Shown: piece by piece, positions 16,621-24,996 of the stretch
Position numbering within the stretch: the first letter of the stretch is position 1
Layout of the letters: each line of letters starts with the position of its first letter
Origin: Streptomyces sp. SID13726
GTDB lineage: Bacteria; Actinomycetota; Actinomycetes; Streptomycetales; Streptomycetaceae
Length of the DNA: 64,000 nt
Direction of reading: 5' to 3'
Assembly (NCBI RefSeq): GCF_010548375.1
Contig: NZ_JAAGLY010000012.1
Coordinates: 124,001-188,000 of the forward strand
The notes under the pieces: model-generated
Databases searched by the model: none
Told to the model about the DNA's origin: nothing
What the model saw: only the letters and a program-made list of their open reading frames with translations
Position numbers and translations under genes: made by a program

Positions 16621-18408
16621 TCACTCGACCCCGATGAGCAGCAACGCCCCCTGCCGCCCACCCCGGTACACCACCGTGTCCACGGCAAGGTAGGACTCCC
16701 GCACCCGTGCCTCCAGCCGTTCGGCGACAGCCTCGGGAGCCTCGTCGCCGAGGACGAGTGTGACCAGTTCGCCGCCCGCCGAGAGCATGCGGTCGAGGAC
16801 GGTCTCGGCGGTGACGGTGACGTCGGAGCCGATCACGGCCACGTCGCCGTCGATGAGGCCGAGGACGTCACCGGCCTGGCAGATGCCGGCCATGGTCCAG
16901 GACTGGCGTTCCGCGACGACGACCTCGGCGTGACGGGTCGCGCCGGCCGCGGAGGTCATCTGGACGACGTCCTCGTCGAACCGGCGCTCCGGCTCGTGCA
17001 CGGCGAGCGCGGCGATGCCCTGGACCGCGGAGCGGGTGGGGATGAGGGCGACCCGGATGCCCTCGGTGCGGGCCTGCTCGGCCGCGGCGGCGGCGGTGTG
17101 GCGGAGTTCGGCGTCGTTGGGCAGCAGTACGACCTCGCGTGCGTGGGCCCGTCGTACGGCCTCCACCAGCTCCCCGCTCGCGGGCGGCTCGCCGGGGCGC
17201 GCGAGCACGGTGGTCGCGCCGGCCTCGGTGTACAGCCCGGCCAGGCCCTCGCCGGGCACGACGGCGACGACGGCCCGCTGGGCGCGCTCGCGGGGCGGCC
17301 GTTCGGCGCCGGTGGTGTGCACGTCCTCGACGCCGAAGTGGGTGATCCGGATCCGGTAGGGCCGGCCGGCCTCGACGCCCGCCTCCACGGCGGCGCCGGC
17401 GTCGTCGACGTGGACATGGACGTTCCACAGTCCGTCGCCGCCGACCACCACGAGGGAGTCCCCGAGCCCGTCGAGCCGTGCCCGCAGCCGGGCCACGGCG
17501 CTGTCGTCGGCCTCCAGGAGGTAGATCACCTCGAAGGCGGGGCCACCGGTGTCCGGGGCGTCGGCGCACTCTTCCGGGGGCGTCACGGGGGAGGTCCCAG
17601 CCGTGTCGTCCGTCACGCGCGCGTGCCCCGCGCCCGCCGCCACGGCGACCTCCCGGGGCATCTCCCCGGTGAACGTCTCCACCAGCGCCCCCAGCACCGC
17701 CACCAGTCCTCGCCCGCCGGCGTCCACCACTCCCGCGCGCTCCAGGACCGCCAGCTGCCCGGGTGTCTCGGCCAGTGCCGCCCGCGCCCCTTCGTAGGCG
17801 GCTCGGGCGACCGTCCCGCAGTCGCCGTCCGCTCCCCCGGCGGCGTCGGCGGCGGCCGCGGCGACGGTGAGGACCGTGCCCTCGACGGGGTGGGCCACGG
17901 CCTGGCGGGCGGAGTCGGCCGCGTGCCGCAGGGCGAGCCGCAGGCCGTCGCCGTCCGTGTGGGTGCTCTCGTCGTCGGCGGAGAGGACCTGGGCCATGCC
18001 GCGCAGCAGCTGGGCGAGGATCGTGCCCGAGTTGCCGCGGGCGCCTATGAGGGCGCCGTGCGCCATCGCGCGCGAGGCGTCGGCGAGCGTGGGCTTGCCG
18101 GAGTCGTGGGCGCCGTGGGCCTCGAAGACGGCCTCCACGGCGGCGGCGGCGGACTCGGCCGTCAGATACAGGTTGGTGCCGGTGTCTCCGTCGGCGACGG
18201 GGTAGACGTTGATCGCGTCGATCTCCTCGCGCGCCCGTCCCAGGGCCCGGAGCGCGAGACCGCACCAGGTGCGCACCGCGAGAGCATCGAAGAATGTCTG
18301 CGGCACCTGCGCCACCTGCGCCTCCTCGGGCTGCTGGACTGGACGCAGCGTAGACCCCGGGCGGGTGTCCGCCGGAAGAGGGCTGGGAGCGGGGGCCTGA
18401 TCAGCCAT
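16621..18408 (-). CDS. FakA/DhaL-type DAK2-domain kinase subunit
   Basis: The 595-aa protein has an N-terminal DAK2 (DhaL-like) ATP-binding domain with INVYPVADGDTGTNLYLT (about 66-83; metal-binding Asp73 and Asp75) and LIGARGNSGTILAQLLRG (about 120-137). The C-terminal FakA-type half follows (EVIYLLEADD, WNVHVHVDD, GLIDGDVAVIGSD). FakA phosphorylates fatty acids held by FakB (DegV) proteins. In the recG-rpmB interval this protein is conserved in actinobacteria, but the substrate here is not established. The first ~30 residues are a Pro/Ala-rich lead. No DegV/FakB gene is present in this window. Confidence 0.88.
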   Translation of the reverse strand: MADQAPAPSPLPADTRPGSTLRPVQQPEEAQVAQVPQTFFDALAVRTWCGLALRALGRAREEIDAINVYPVADGDTGTNLYLTAESAAAAVEAVFEAHGAHDSGKPTLADASRAMAHGALIGARGNSGTILAQLLRGMAQVLSADDESTHTDGDGLRLALRHAADSARQAVAHPVEGTVLTVAAAAADAAGGADGDCGTVARAAYEGARAALAETPGQLAVLERAGVVDAGGRGLVAVLGALVETFTGEMPREVAVAAGAGHARVTDDTAGTSPVTPPEECADAPDTGGPAFEVIYLLEADDSAVARLRARLDGLGDSLVVVGGDGLWNVHVHVDDAGAAVEAGVEAGRPYRIRITHFGVEDVHTTGAERPPRERAQRAVVAVVPGEGLAGLYTEAGATTVLARPGEPPASGELVEAVRRAHAREVVLLPNDAELRHTAAAAAEQARTEGIRVALIPTRSAVQGIAALAVHEPERRFDEDVVQMTSAAGATRHAEVVVAERQSWTMAGICQAGDVLGLIDGDVAVIGSDVTVTAETVLDRMLSAGGELVTLVLGDEAPEAVAERLEARVRESYLAVDTVVYRGGRQGALLLIGVE

Positions 18409-18515
18409 GGTAGTTTCGTTCTACTGGCGCAGTCGTTGTATGCTGCTCCGGTTGCCCGATGCAGATCGGGCCATTCCCCTGGCAGCGCCACTCAGATCTC
18501 TGATCCTACGATCTC

Positions 18516-18535
18516 GATCCCGGCCCGCCGGGATC
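18516..18535 (+). promoter_or_regulatory. Possible leader hairpin upstream of rpmB
   Basis: GATCCCGGC and GCCGGGATC form a near-perfect 9-bp dyad 37 nt before the rpmB start. It could be a leader structure for autoregulation, but only the dyad is seen. Confidence 0.25.
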
Positions 18536-18571
18536 CAACCGTAAGTGCATCTGAAGTCTTTGGAGTGACCC

Positions 18572-18757
18572 GTGGCTGCCAACTGCGACGTCTGCGGCAA
18601 GGGGCCGGGCTTCGGCAACAACATCTCGCACTCGCACCGCCGTACGTCTCGTCGCTGGAACCCGAACATCCAGCGCGTCCGTACCGTGGTCGGCGGGACG
18701 CCGAAGCGCGTGAACGCTTGCACCTCGTGCATCAAGGCCGGCAAGGTCTCGCGCTGA
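18572..18757 (+). CDS. rpmB: 50S ribosomal protein L28
   Basis: A 61-aa L28 starting at GTG 18572 (MAANCDVCGKGPGFGNNISH). It has the two Cys pairs of the zinc-binding form (CDVCGK at 5-10 and CTSCIKAG at 50-57), unlike the Cys-free paralogue induced under zinc starvation. It is divergent from the FakA-like gene and followed by a strong terminator, so it is probably monocistronic. Confidence 0.97.
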   Translation: MAANCDVCGKGPGFGNNISHSHRRTSRRWNPNIQRVRTVVGGTPKRVNACTSCIKAGKVSR

Positions 18758-18798
18758 CGCACAGCTAAGCGCGCGGCCACTGCTGGTTCGCTGCACTG

Positions 18799-18828
18799 AG
18801 CCGGTCCACCTCGGTGGACCGGCTTTTT
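18799..18828 (+). terminator. Rho-independent terminator of rpmB
   Basis: AGCCGGTCCACC pairs with GGTGGACCGGCT and is followed directly by TTTTG. It begins 41 bp after the rpmB stop. This is a textbook intrinsic terminator. Confidence 0.9.
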
Positions 18829-18837
18829 GCTGTGCCC

Positions 18838-19082
18838 TGCCGGGTGGGACGTTTCGCCGGGATGGGCCGGGAGGCCCCGGCCGCCCTCAAGGCCCTGGAG
18901 GAGGGGTGGCAGAAGATCTCGGGGAACGCGGGCCCGTTCGTCGCCCCGGCGATCGAGTGGCGCATCCGCGGCCGGGACCGGATGTACCGGGTCCTCGGCT
19001 CGCGTCCACCGGCGCCCGTTTCTGCAAGCGGCTGACCGAGAAGGCGGCCACCGGCGTCAAACTGCGGGCGTACCCGTTCTGA
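18838..19082 (+). pseudogene. Possible frameshifted gene remnant
   Basis: One frame reads VGRFAGMGREAPAALKALEE and continues through FVAPAIEWRIRGRDRMYRVL, then stops at 19035. A neighbouring frame continues with CKRLTEKAATGVKLRAYPF and stops at 19082. The two parts could be one former gene broken by a frameshift near 19010. I do not recognise the family. The tail overlaps the thiD 3' end by 26 bp, so chance readthrough is also possible. Confidence 0.25.
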
Positions 19083-19857
19083 GCGCCCAGGCGTGGTCCA
19101 CGGGCCCGATCCCGCCGCCGAGCGCGAAGCCGGCGGCGATCGCCCCGGTGACGTACTCCTTGGCGGCCGTCACGGCCTCCGGCACGGTCCGCCCCTTCGC
19201 GAGCTGCGAGGCGATCGCGGAGGCGAGGGTGCAGCCCGTGCCGTGGGTGTGCCGGTTGTCGTGCCGGGGCGCGCGCAGCCAGTGCTCCTCGGTGCCGTCG
19301 GTGAGCAGGTCGACGGCGTCGCCGGGGAGATGGCCGCCCTTGATCAGCACCCATCGCGGTCCGTACGACAGCACGGCCGCCGCGGCCTCGGGCAGCTGCT
19401 CCTCCGACTCGACGCGTACGCCGGTGAGTTGGGCGACCTCGTCAAGGTTCGGGGTGGCCACGGTCGCGGCCGGGAGCAGTTTCGTGCGCATCGAGTCCAG
19501 CGCGGACACCGCCAGCAGCGAGTCCCCGTGCTTGGAGACGCCCACCGGGTCGACGACCGCGGGGGCGTCGGTGGCGGCGATCAACTCGGCGACCGCCTCG
19601 ACGAGTTCGGCCGAGGCGAGCATGCCGGTCTTCACGGCCTGTACGCCGATGTCGTCGACGACACTGCGGTACTGCGCCCGCACCGCCGCCACGGACAGCG
19701 GCCAAGCCCCCTGCACGCCCAGGGAGTTCTGCGCGGTGACGGCGGTGACGACGCTCATGCCGTGCACGCCGAGCGCGAGCATCGTCTTCAGGTCGGCCTG
19801 GATCCCTGCCCCGCCACCGGAGTCGGAGCCCGCGACGGTGAGCACGAGGGGCCTCAC
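19057..19857 (-). CDS. thiD: Hydroxymethylpyrimidine/phosphomethylpyrimidine kinase ThiD
   Basis: ThiD phosphorylates HMP and HMP-P for thiamine synthesis. The 266-aa protein starts at GTG 19857 (VRPLVLTVAGSDSGGGAGIQ), overlapping the thiL stop as GTGA. The ribokinase-family features are GSDSGGGAGIQADLK near residues 10-24 and the anion-hole motif HTHGTGCTLASAIASQ in the C-terminal part. Longer open frames begin upstream inside thiL and are not used. Confidence 0.96.
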   Translation of the reverse strand: MRPLVLTVAGSDSGGGAGIQADLKTMLALGVHGMSVVTAVTAQNSLGVQGAWPLSVAAVRAQYRSVVDDIGVQAVKTGMLASAELVEAVAELIAATDAPAVVDPVGVSKHGDSLLAVSALDSMRTKLLPAATVATPNLDEVAQLTGVRVESEEQLPEAAAAVLSYGPRWVLIKGGHLPGDAVDLLTDGTEEHWLRAPRHDNRHTHGTGCTLASAIASQLAKGRTVPEAVTAAKEYVTGAIAAGFALGGGIGPVDHAWALRTGTPAV

Positions 19858-20822
19858 GACTCGATGTCCCCGCCGAAGTGGTCCCAGCCGCCCTTGCTCG
19901 TCCAGGGCGCCCCGTCGACCGTCACCTGGGGCAGCGCCGAGGGGTTGAGGACCTCGCCGATGACCTTCCAGCGGGCCGGGAGCTTCACGTCCGGCGAGAA
20001 GGTCGCCACGATCGCGTGGTCCTCTCCCCCGGTCAGCACCCACTGGATGGGGTCGACACCGACGGCCTGTCCGATGTCGTTCATCTGGGTCGGGATGTCG
20101 ATCGCGTCGGAGCGGATGTCGATGCGGACCTTGCTGGCCTCGGCGATGTGTCCGAGGTCGGCGATCAGCCCGTCGCTCACGTCGCACATGGCGTTCGCGC
20201 CGAGCGCGGCGGCGGCCGGGCCCGCGTGGTACGGCGGTTCGGGGCGCCGGTGCGCCTCTACGAAGGCGCGGGGCGAGCGGAAGCCGCGGGAGAGCACCGC
20301 GTACCCGGCCGCGGACCAGCCCAGCCAGCCGGTCACCGCGACGAGGTCGCCGGGCTGGGCGCCGGCCCGGGTGACCGGCTCCTGGCCCCGCAGATCGCCG
20401 AGGGCGGTGATGGAGACCATGATGGTGTCGCCGCGTACGACGTCGCCGCCGACCACGGAGGCACCGGCGACCTGGCACTCGTCGCGCAGGCCGTCCATGA
20501 GCTCCGAGGGCCAGGTGACGGGGAGTTCGGCGGGCACGACCAGGCCGAGCAGCAGGGCGGTCGGCACGGCTCCCATGGCGGCGATGTCCGCGAGGTTCTG
20601 CGCGGCCGCCTTGCGTCCCACGTCGTAGGCCGTGGACCAGTCACGGCGGAAGTGCCGGCCCTCCAGAAGGATGTCGGTGCTCGCCACGACCCTGCGGTCG
20701 GGCGCGGCGACCACCGCGGCGTCGTCGCCGGGGCCGACCCGGACCGCGGGGGTGGTGGTGAGACGGGAGGTGAGCTCCCTGATGAGCCCGAACTCCCCGA
20801 GCTCACCAACAGTGCCCTTCAT
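19854..20822 (-). CDS. thiL: Thiamine-monophosphate kinase ThiL
   Basis: ThiL makes thiamine diphosphate from thiamine phosphate. The 322-aa protein starts at ATG 20822 (MKGTVGELGEFGLIRELTSR). ATP- and Mg-binding motifs of the PurM-like fold are seen: GPGDDAAVVAAP near residue 32, NLADIAAMGAVPTALLLG, GGDVVRGD and CDVSDGLIADLGHIAEAS. The overlap with thiD puts the two salvage kinases in one transcript. No TPP riboswitch is visible upstream; the 203-bp divergent gap to the AsnC-domain gene probably holds both promoters. Confidence 0.96.
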   Translation of the reverse strand: MKGTVGELGEFGLIRELTSRLTTTPAVRVGPGDDAAVVAAPDRRVVASTDILLEGRHFRRDWSTAYDVGRKAAAQNLADIAAMGAVPTALLLGLVVPAELPVTWPSELMDGLRDECQVAGASVVGGDVVRGDTIMVSITALGDLRGQEPVTRAGAQPGDLVAVTGWLGWSAAGYAVLSRGFRSPRAFVEAHRRPEPPYHAGPAAAALGANAMCDVSDGLIADLGHIAEASKVRIDIRSDAIDIPTQMNDIGQAVGVDPIQWVLTGGEDHAIVATFSPDVKLPARWKVIGEVLNPSALPQVTVDGAPWTSKGGWDHFGGDIES

Positions 20823-21025
20823 TGCCCTTACGCCCCTTCTGTGCCTTGCCGTGCCCGGTCGCGCGTCACCAGTGTCCTCGATACGGTCGAGGGGACCGTC
20901 AACTTCTGTCGCCCCGCCCCGGCGCGGGTGTCCGCGCCCCCGTGGGTCTCCCCGCGGCGAGCGGCGACGCGATACCGTGGCGTTCCTTTTCCCCACATGA
21001 TCCTCGTGGCCGCCCTGGAGGTTCC

Positions 21026-21259
21026 GTGGTACAGGCGTACATCCTGATCCAGACGGAGGTCGGCAAAGCGTCGACCGTCGCCGAGACGATCAGCAAGATC
21101 CCTGGGGTGATCCAGGCCGAGGACGTGACAGGACCTTATGACGTGATCGTCCGCGCACAAGCCGACACCGTGGACGACCTGGGCCGGATGGTGGTCGCGA
21201 AGGTCCAGCAGGTGGACGGCATCACCCGCACCCTGACCTGCCCGGTCGTGCATCTGTAG
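21026..21259 (+). CDS. Stand-alone AsnC/Lrp ligand-binding (RAM) domain protein
   Basis: The 77-aa protein (GTG at 21026, GGAGG 5 nt upstream) is a complete RAM domain, VQAYILIQTEVGKASTVAET to ITRTLTCPVVHL, with GPYDVIVRAQADTVDDLG in the middle. It lacks the N-terminal helix-turn-helix of Lrp regulators, so it cannot bind DNA by itself. Such single-domain proteins sense small molecules, often amino acids, and may partner with full-length Lrp proteins. The neighbour thiL does not indicate a ligand. Confidence 0.9.
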   Translation: MVQAYILIQTEVGKASTVAETISKIPGVIQAEDVTGPYDVIVRAQADTVDDLGRMVVAKVQQVDGITRTLTCPVVHL

Positions 21260-21278
21260 CCCCCACTACCCTTGGCCG

Positions 21279-21770
21279 GTGAACTTCTTCCGTCACCGGC
21301 GCCTTGTCGTCCTCGGGCCGCCCGCGCTCGTCCTGCTGATCACGGCCGCGGGCTGCTCCTCGGCAGACGACGATGCCCGGGCCGCGGTTCCCAGTCCGGG
21401 CGCGCGGGTCGCCGGACTGTGCCAGAAGCTGGACAAGGCGCTGCCGTCCGAGGTCGACGGCCAGGATCGCCGGGATCCCGAACCCGCGTCGAGGCTGACC
21501 GCGGGCTGGGGGAACCCGGCGATCATACTGCGCTGCGGCATCGACCGGCCCACGAAGATGAACGACCCGAACGCCGACGGGGTCGAGGTCGACGGGGTGG
21601 GCTGGCTGCTGGAGAAGCAGGACGACGGGTCGTTCCGGTTCACGACGACACTGCGCAAGGCGTACGTCGAGGTGACGATCCCGAAGGGCCGCACCGGGGA
21701 CGGCATGGCGCCTCTGGTGGATCTGGCGCCGGCGATGAAGAAGGCGATCCCCGAGGGGATCGCCGACTAG
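21279..21770 (+). CDS. DUF3515-family lipoprotein
   Basis: A 163-aa protein from GTG 21279 with a lipoprotein signal: basic MNFFRHRR, a hydrophobic core, and lipobox ITAAGC with the lipidated Cys26. The rest matches the actinobacterial DUF3515 family (LCQKLDKALPSE, GNPAIILRCGIDRP, VEVDGVGWLLE). It is predicted to face the outside of the membrane. Function unknown. The stop codon lies in a 14-bp tandem duplication. Confidence 0.85.
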   Translation: MNFFRHRRLVVLGPPALVLLITAAGCSSADDDARAAVPSPGARVAGLCQKLDKALPSEVDGQDRRDPEPASRLTAGWGNPAIILRCGIDRPTKMNDPNADGVEVDGVGWLLEKQDDGSFRFTTTLRKAYVEVTIPKGRTGDGMAPLVDLAPAMKKAIPEGIAD

Positions 21771-21839
21771 CGACCACCGACTAGCGACCAGCGACCAGCG
21801 ACCACCGACCGCCCGCTACCGAAGTCCCGCTACCGAAGT
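21763..21839. repeat. Two 14-bp tandem duplications at a convergent gene junction
   Basis: CCGACTAGCGACCA is repeated exactly at 21763-21776 and 21777-21790, then degrades into GCGACCA heptamers. CCCGCTACCGAAGT is repeated at 21812-21825 and 21826-21839. The first pair includes the DUF3515 stop, the second includes the ddl stop. Confidence 0.85.
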
Positions 21840-22987
21840 CCCGTCCGCCTGCGCAGCGCCGCCTGGATCAGCAGGTCCACCAGCACCGGGTAGTCGATCC
21901 CGCTCTTCTCCCACATCTGCGGGTACATCGAGATGGGCGTGAAGCCGGGCAGCGTGTTGATCTCGTTGATCACGAACTCCCCCTCCTCGGTGAGGAAGAA
22001 GTCCGCGCGGACCAGGCCCTCGCAGGAGGCCGCGTCGAAGGCGTCCACCGCGAGCCGCTGGACCTCGGCCGTCTCCTCGGGCGTGAGCGGCGCCGGCACG
22101 ATCCCCGGGGTCGAGTCGATGTACTTGGCCTCGAAGTCGTAGTACGCGTGCTCCTGCGGCGGCGGGATCTCCGCGGGCACCGACGCGCGCGGGCCGTCCT
22201 CGAACTCCAGGACGCCGCACTCGATCTCACGGCCGCGCAGGGCCGCCTCGACCAGGATCTTCGGGTCGTGGCGCTGCGCCTCGGCGATCGCGTCGTCGAG
22301 GCCGGAGAGGTCGTCGACCTTGGTGATGCCGATCGACGAACCCGCGCGCGCGGGCTTCACGAAGAGCGGCCAGCCGTGCTCGCCCGCGAAGTCGACGATC
22401 CTCTTGCGGGCGCCGGACTCGTCCGACTCCCACTCGCGCGGCCGGATCACCACGTACGGGCCGACCTTGAGCCCGAAGGAGGTGAACACCCGCTTCATGT
22501 ACTCCTTGTCCTGGCCGACGGCCGAGGCGAGCACACCCGAGCCGACGTACGGGACACCGGAGAGCTCCAGGAGGCCCTGGAGGGTGCCGTCCTCGCCGTA
22601 GGGGCCGTGCAGGACGGGGAAGACGACGTCGACCTCGCCGAGGGCCTTGGGCACCGATCCGGGCTCGCTGTAGACGACTTCGCGGTTCGCGGGGTCGACG
22701 GGGAGCACCACGCCGCCCTCGTGCGACTCGGCGAGTTCGTCGACGTTCGGCGTACGGCGCTCGGTGATCGCCATGCGGTCCGGTTCGTCGGCGGTGAGCG
22801 CCCAGCGGCCGTCCTGGGTGATGCCGATCGGCAGGACGTCGTACTTGGTCCGGTCGATGGCCTTGAGGACGGCGCCGGCGGTGACCACGGAGATCCCGTG
22901 TTCGGAGCTGCGCCCGCCGAACACGACGGCCACGCGCGGCTTGCGAGCGGGCTGCTCAGGGCTCTGGGGGAGGTTCTCGGTGCTCAT
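21830..22987 (-). CDS. ddl: D-alanine--D-alanine ligase
   Basis: The ATP-grasp ligase makes D-Ala-D-Ala for peptidoglycan. The 385-aa protein (ATG 22987, MSTENLPQSPEQPARKPRVA) shows VAVVFGGRSSEHGISVVTAG, VFPVLHGPYGEDGTLQGLLE, the Lys-containing WPLFVKPARAGSSIGITK, and the Mg site GEFVINEINTLPGFTPISMY. No strong ribosome site precedes the start; in-frame codons up to 23053 give a non-family extension. There is no van-type cluster, so this is the housekeeping enzyme. Confidence 0.96.
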   Translation of the reverse strand: MSTENLPQSPEQPARKPRVAVVFGGRSSEHGISVVTAGAVLKAIDRTKYDVLPIGITQDGRWALTADEPDRMAITERRTPNVDELAESHEGGVVLPVDPANREVVYSEPGSVPKALGEVDVVFPVLHGPYGEDGTLQGLLELSGVPYVGSGVLASAVGQDKEYMKRVFTSFGLKVGPYVVIRPREWESDESGARKRIVDFAGEHGWPLFVKPARAGSSIGITKVDDLSGLDDAIAEAQRHDPKILVEAALRGREIECGVLEFEDGPRASVPAEIPPPQEHAYYDFEAKYIDSTPGIVPAPLTPEETAEVQRLAVDAFDAASCEGLVRADFFLTEEGEFVINEINTLPGFTPISMYPQMWEKSGIDYPVLVDLLIQAALRRRTGLR

Positions 22988-23069
22988 ATCGCGTTGAGAG
23001 TACCCGTTGGTAGTGCCCTGAGACAGCGTCCGCCCCCGCGGCGTACGGGGCAAGGAGCGAGGTCGTGGC

Positions 23070-24080
23070 TCAGCGTCGCTCGGGCTTCGCGCTGCGCGAC
23101 ATCAGCTCCTTGACTGCGACCACCGGGGACTTGCCCTCGTGCACGATGCCGACGACGGTCTCGGTGATGGGCATGTCGACGCCGTGCCTGCGGGCCAGAT
23201 CCAGCACGGACTCACAGGACTTGACGCCCTCGGCGGTCTGCTTGGTGACCGCGATGGTCTCCTGCAGGGTCATGCCCTTGCCGAGGTTGGTGCCGAAGGT
23301 GTGGTTGCGCGACAGCGGCGAGGAGCAGGTCGCCACCAGGTCGCCGAGACCGGCGAGTCCGGAGAAGGTGAGGGGGTCAGCGCCCATCGCGAGGCCCAGT
23401 CGGGTCGTCTCCGCGAGACCGCGCGTGATGAGCGAGCCCTTGGCGTTGTCGCCGAGTCCCATGCCGTCCGCGATGCCGACGGCGAGGCCGATGACGTTCT
23501 TCACGGCGCCGCCCAGTTCGCAACCCACCACGTCCGTATTGGTGTACGGGCGGAAGTACGGTGTGTGGCAGGCCGCCTGGAGCCGCTGGGCCACCGCCTC
23601 GTCGGTGCAGGCGACCACCGCGGCGGCCGGCATCCGGGCGGCGATCTCGCGCGCGAGGTTGGGTCCGGTGACCACGGCGACGCGGTCCTGGCCCACCTTG
23701 GCGACGTCCTCGATCACCTCGCTCATCCGCATGGCGGAGCCGAGTTCGACGCCCTTCATGAGGGAGACGAGGACGGTGTCGGGGGCGAGCAGCCCGGTCC
23801 ACTCGGCGAGGTTGGCGCGCAGGGTCTGCGAGGGGATCGACAGCACCGTGAAGTCGGCCCCGGCGGCGGCCTCGGCGGGGTCGGTGGTCGCCCTGACGCC
23901 TTCCGGGAGTTCGACGCCGGGAAGGTAGTCGGGGTTCGTCCGGGTGGAGTTGACGGCCTCGGCGACCTCGGGGCGTCGCGCCCAGAGGGTGACCTCGCAG
24001 CCTGCGTCGGCGAGCACGACACCGAAGGCCGTACCCCATGAACCGGCGCTGAGAACCGCCGCCTTGACGGGCTTGCTCAC
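23070..24080 (-). CDS. gpsA: NAD(P)-dependent glycerol-3-phosphate dehydrogenase
   Basis: GpsA reduces dihydroxyacetone phosphate to sn-glycerol 3-phosphate for phospholipids. The 336-aa protein starts at GTG 24080, overlapping the acyltransferase stop as GTGA. The Rossmann motif is LSAGSWGTAF near residue 10, the catalytic-Lys region is GGAVKNVIGLAVGIADGMGL, and the substrate loop is SSPLSRNHTFG. It forms a phospholipid operon with the upstream acyltransferase, which uses the same product. Confidence 0.96.
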   Translation of the reverse strand: MSKPVKAAVLSAGSWGTAFGVVLADAGCEVTLWARRPEVAEAVNSTRTNPDYLPGVELPEGVRATTDPAEAAAGADFTVLSIPSQTLRANLAEWTGLLAPDTVLVSLMKGVELGSAMRMSEVIEDVAKVGQDRVAVVTGPNLAREIAARMPAAAVVACTDEAVAQRLQAACHTPYFRPYTNTDVVGCELGGAVKNVIGLAVGIADGMGLGDNAKGSLITRGLAETTRLGLAMGADPLTFSGLAGLGDLVATCSSPLSRNHTFGTNLGKGMTLQETIAVTKQTAEGVKSCESVLDLARRHGVDMPITETVVGIVHEGKSPVVAVKELMSRSAKPERR

Positions 24081-24841
24081 TTGCTCTTCTCCCCCTCGTG
24101 GCCGCTCTGGGACTGGGTCCGGCGGCGCTGTTCGATCCGCTCGCGGCGCGGGTCGTACGCCGTGTCGGGTGCCTTCTCGCCCCGGATGTCCTCCAGCAGG
24201 ACGGTGACGGCGGCCATGATGACCTCGGTGGCCTCCTTCAGGAGGTCCGGGGTCATCTCCCTGTCGTAGAACGGCGACAGGTCCACCGGAGGTCCCGCGA
24301 GGACGTGCGAGGTCTTGCGCGGAAGGACGTTGAGCTTCTTGGCGTACGGCGGCAGCAGTTCGTTGGCGCCCCACTGCGCGACCGGGACCACCGGGCACTT
24401 GGTCTGCAGGGCCACGCGCGCGGCGCCGGTCTTGGCGGTCATGGGCCACTGGTCGGGGTCGCGGGTGATGGTGCCCTCGGGGTAGAACGCGACGCATTCG
24501 CCGCGCTCGACGGCGTCGATGGCGGCCCGGAAGGCGCTCAGCGCGTCGGTGGTCTCGCGGTAGACGGGAATCTGCCCCGTGCCGCGCATCATGGCGCCGA
24601 TGAATCCCTTGTTGAAAAGACCGCTCTTGGCGAGGAATCGCGGAACGCGCCCGGTGTTGTACTGGAAGTGCGCGTACGCGAAGGGATCGATGTGCGAATT
24701 GTGGTTGACCGCGGTGATAAATCCGCCGTCGGCCGGAATGTGCTCCATTCCACGCCAGTCCCGCTTGATCAGAACCACGAGCGGCGGTTTGGCGATCACC
24801 GCTGCGAGGCGGTACCAGAAGCCGATTCTGCGGCGGGGCAC
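24077..24841 (-). CDS. PlsC-type 1-acylglycerol-3-phosphate acyltransferase
   Basis: The 254-aa protein has the acyltransferase motif NHNSHIDP (Asn46-His47 to Asp52), the substrate block GQIPVYRETTDALSAFRA, and YPEGT near residue 120. An N-terminal hydrophobic stretch (AAVIAKPPLVVLI) suggests membrane association. A charged tail ends the protein. Translational overlap with gpsA ties it to phosphatidic acid synthesis. The GTG start at 24841 is the first in the frame. Acyl donor specificity cannot be read. Confidence 0.92.
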   Translation of the reverse strand: MPRRRIGFWYRLAAVIAKPPLVVLIKRDWRGMEHIPADGGFITAVNHNSHIDPFAYAHFQYNTGRVPRFLAKSGLFNKGFIGAMMRGTGQIPVYRETTDALSAFRAAIDAVERGECVAFYPEGTITRDPDQWPMTAKTGAARVALQTKCPVVPVAQWGANELLPPYAKKLNVLPRKTSHVLAGPPVDLSPFYDREMTPDLLKEATEVIMAAVTVLLEDIRGEKAPDTAYDPRRERIEQRRRTQSQSGHEGEKSK

Positions 24842-24996
24842 GCGGACACCTTCCTCTTGGGCCTGGCGGGCCGCACAAGTGTCGCCCCAGGCCGACGGTC
24901 TGTCGAGAACACCGTACGCCCCGCCGCCGACACCGCCAGATGGACCGTATGACGACTGAGTGACAATGGCCGCGAGAAGACAAGGACGGAACCCTC

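Noticed and set aside
13014..16688. 1224-aa open frame on the minus strand opposite the TPR-like gene
   Set aside because: Arg/Val/Gly-rich shadow of a GC-biased gene; no ribosome site and no domain.
19057..20478. Fused ThiD with a 200-aa N-terminal extension
   Set aside because: The extension is the wrong frame of thiL; GTGA overlap gives the true start.
20823..21025. TPP riboswitch upstream of thiL
   Set aside because: No CUGAGA-type core was seen in the leader.
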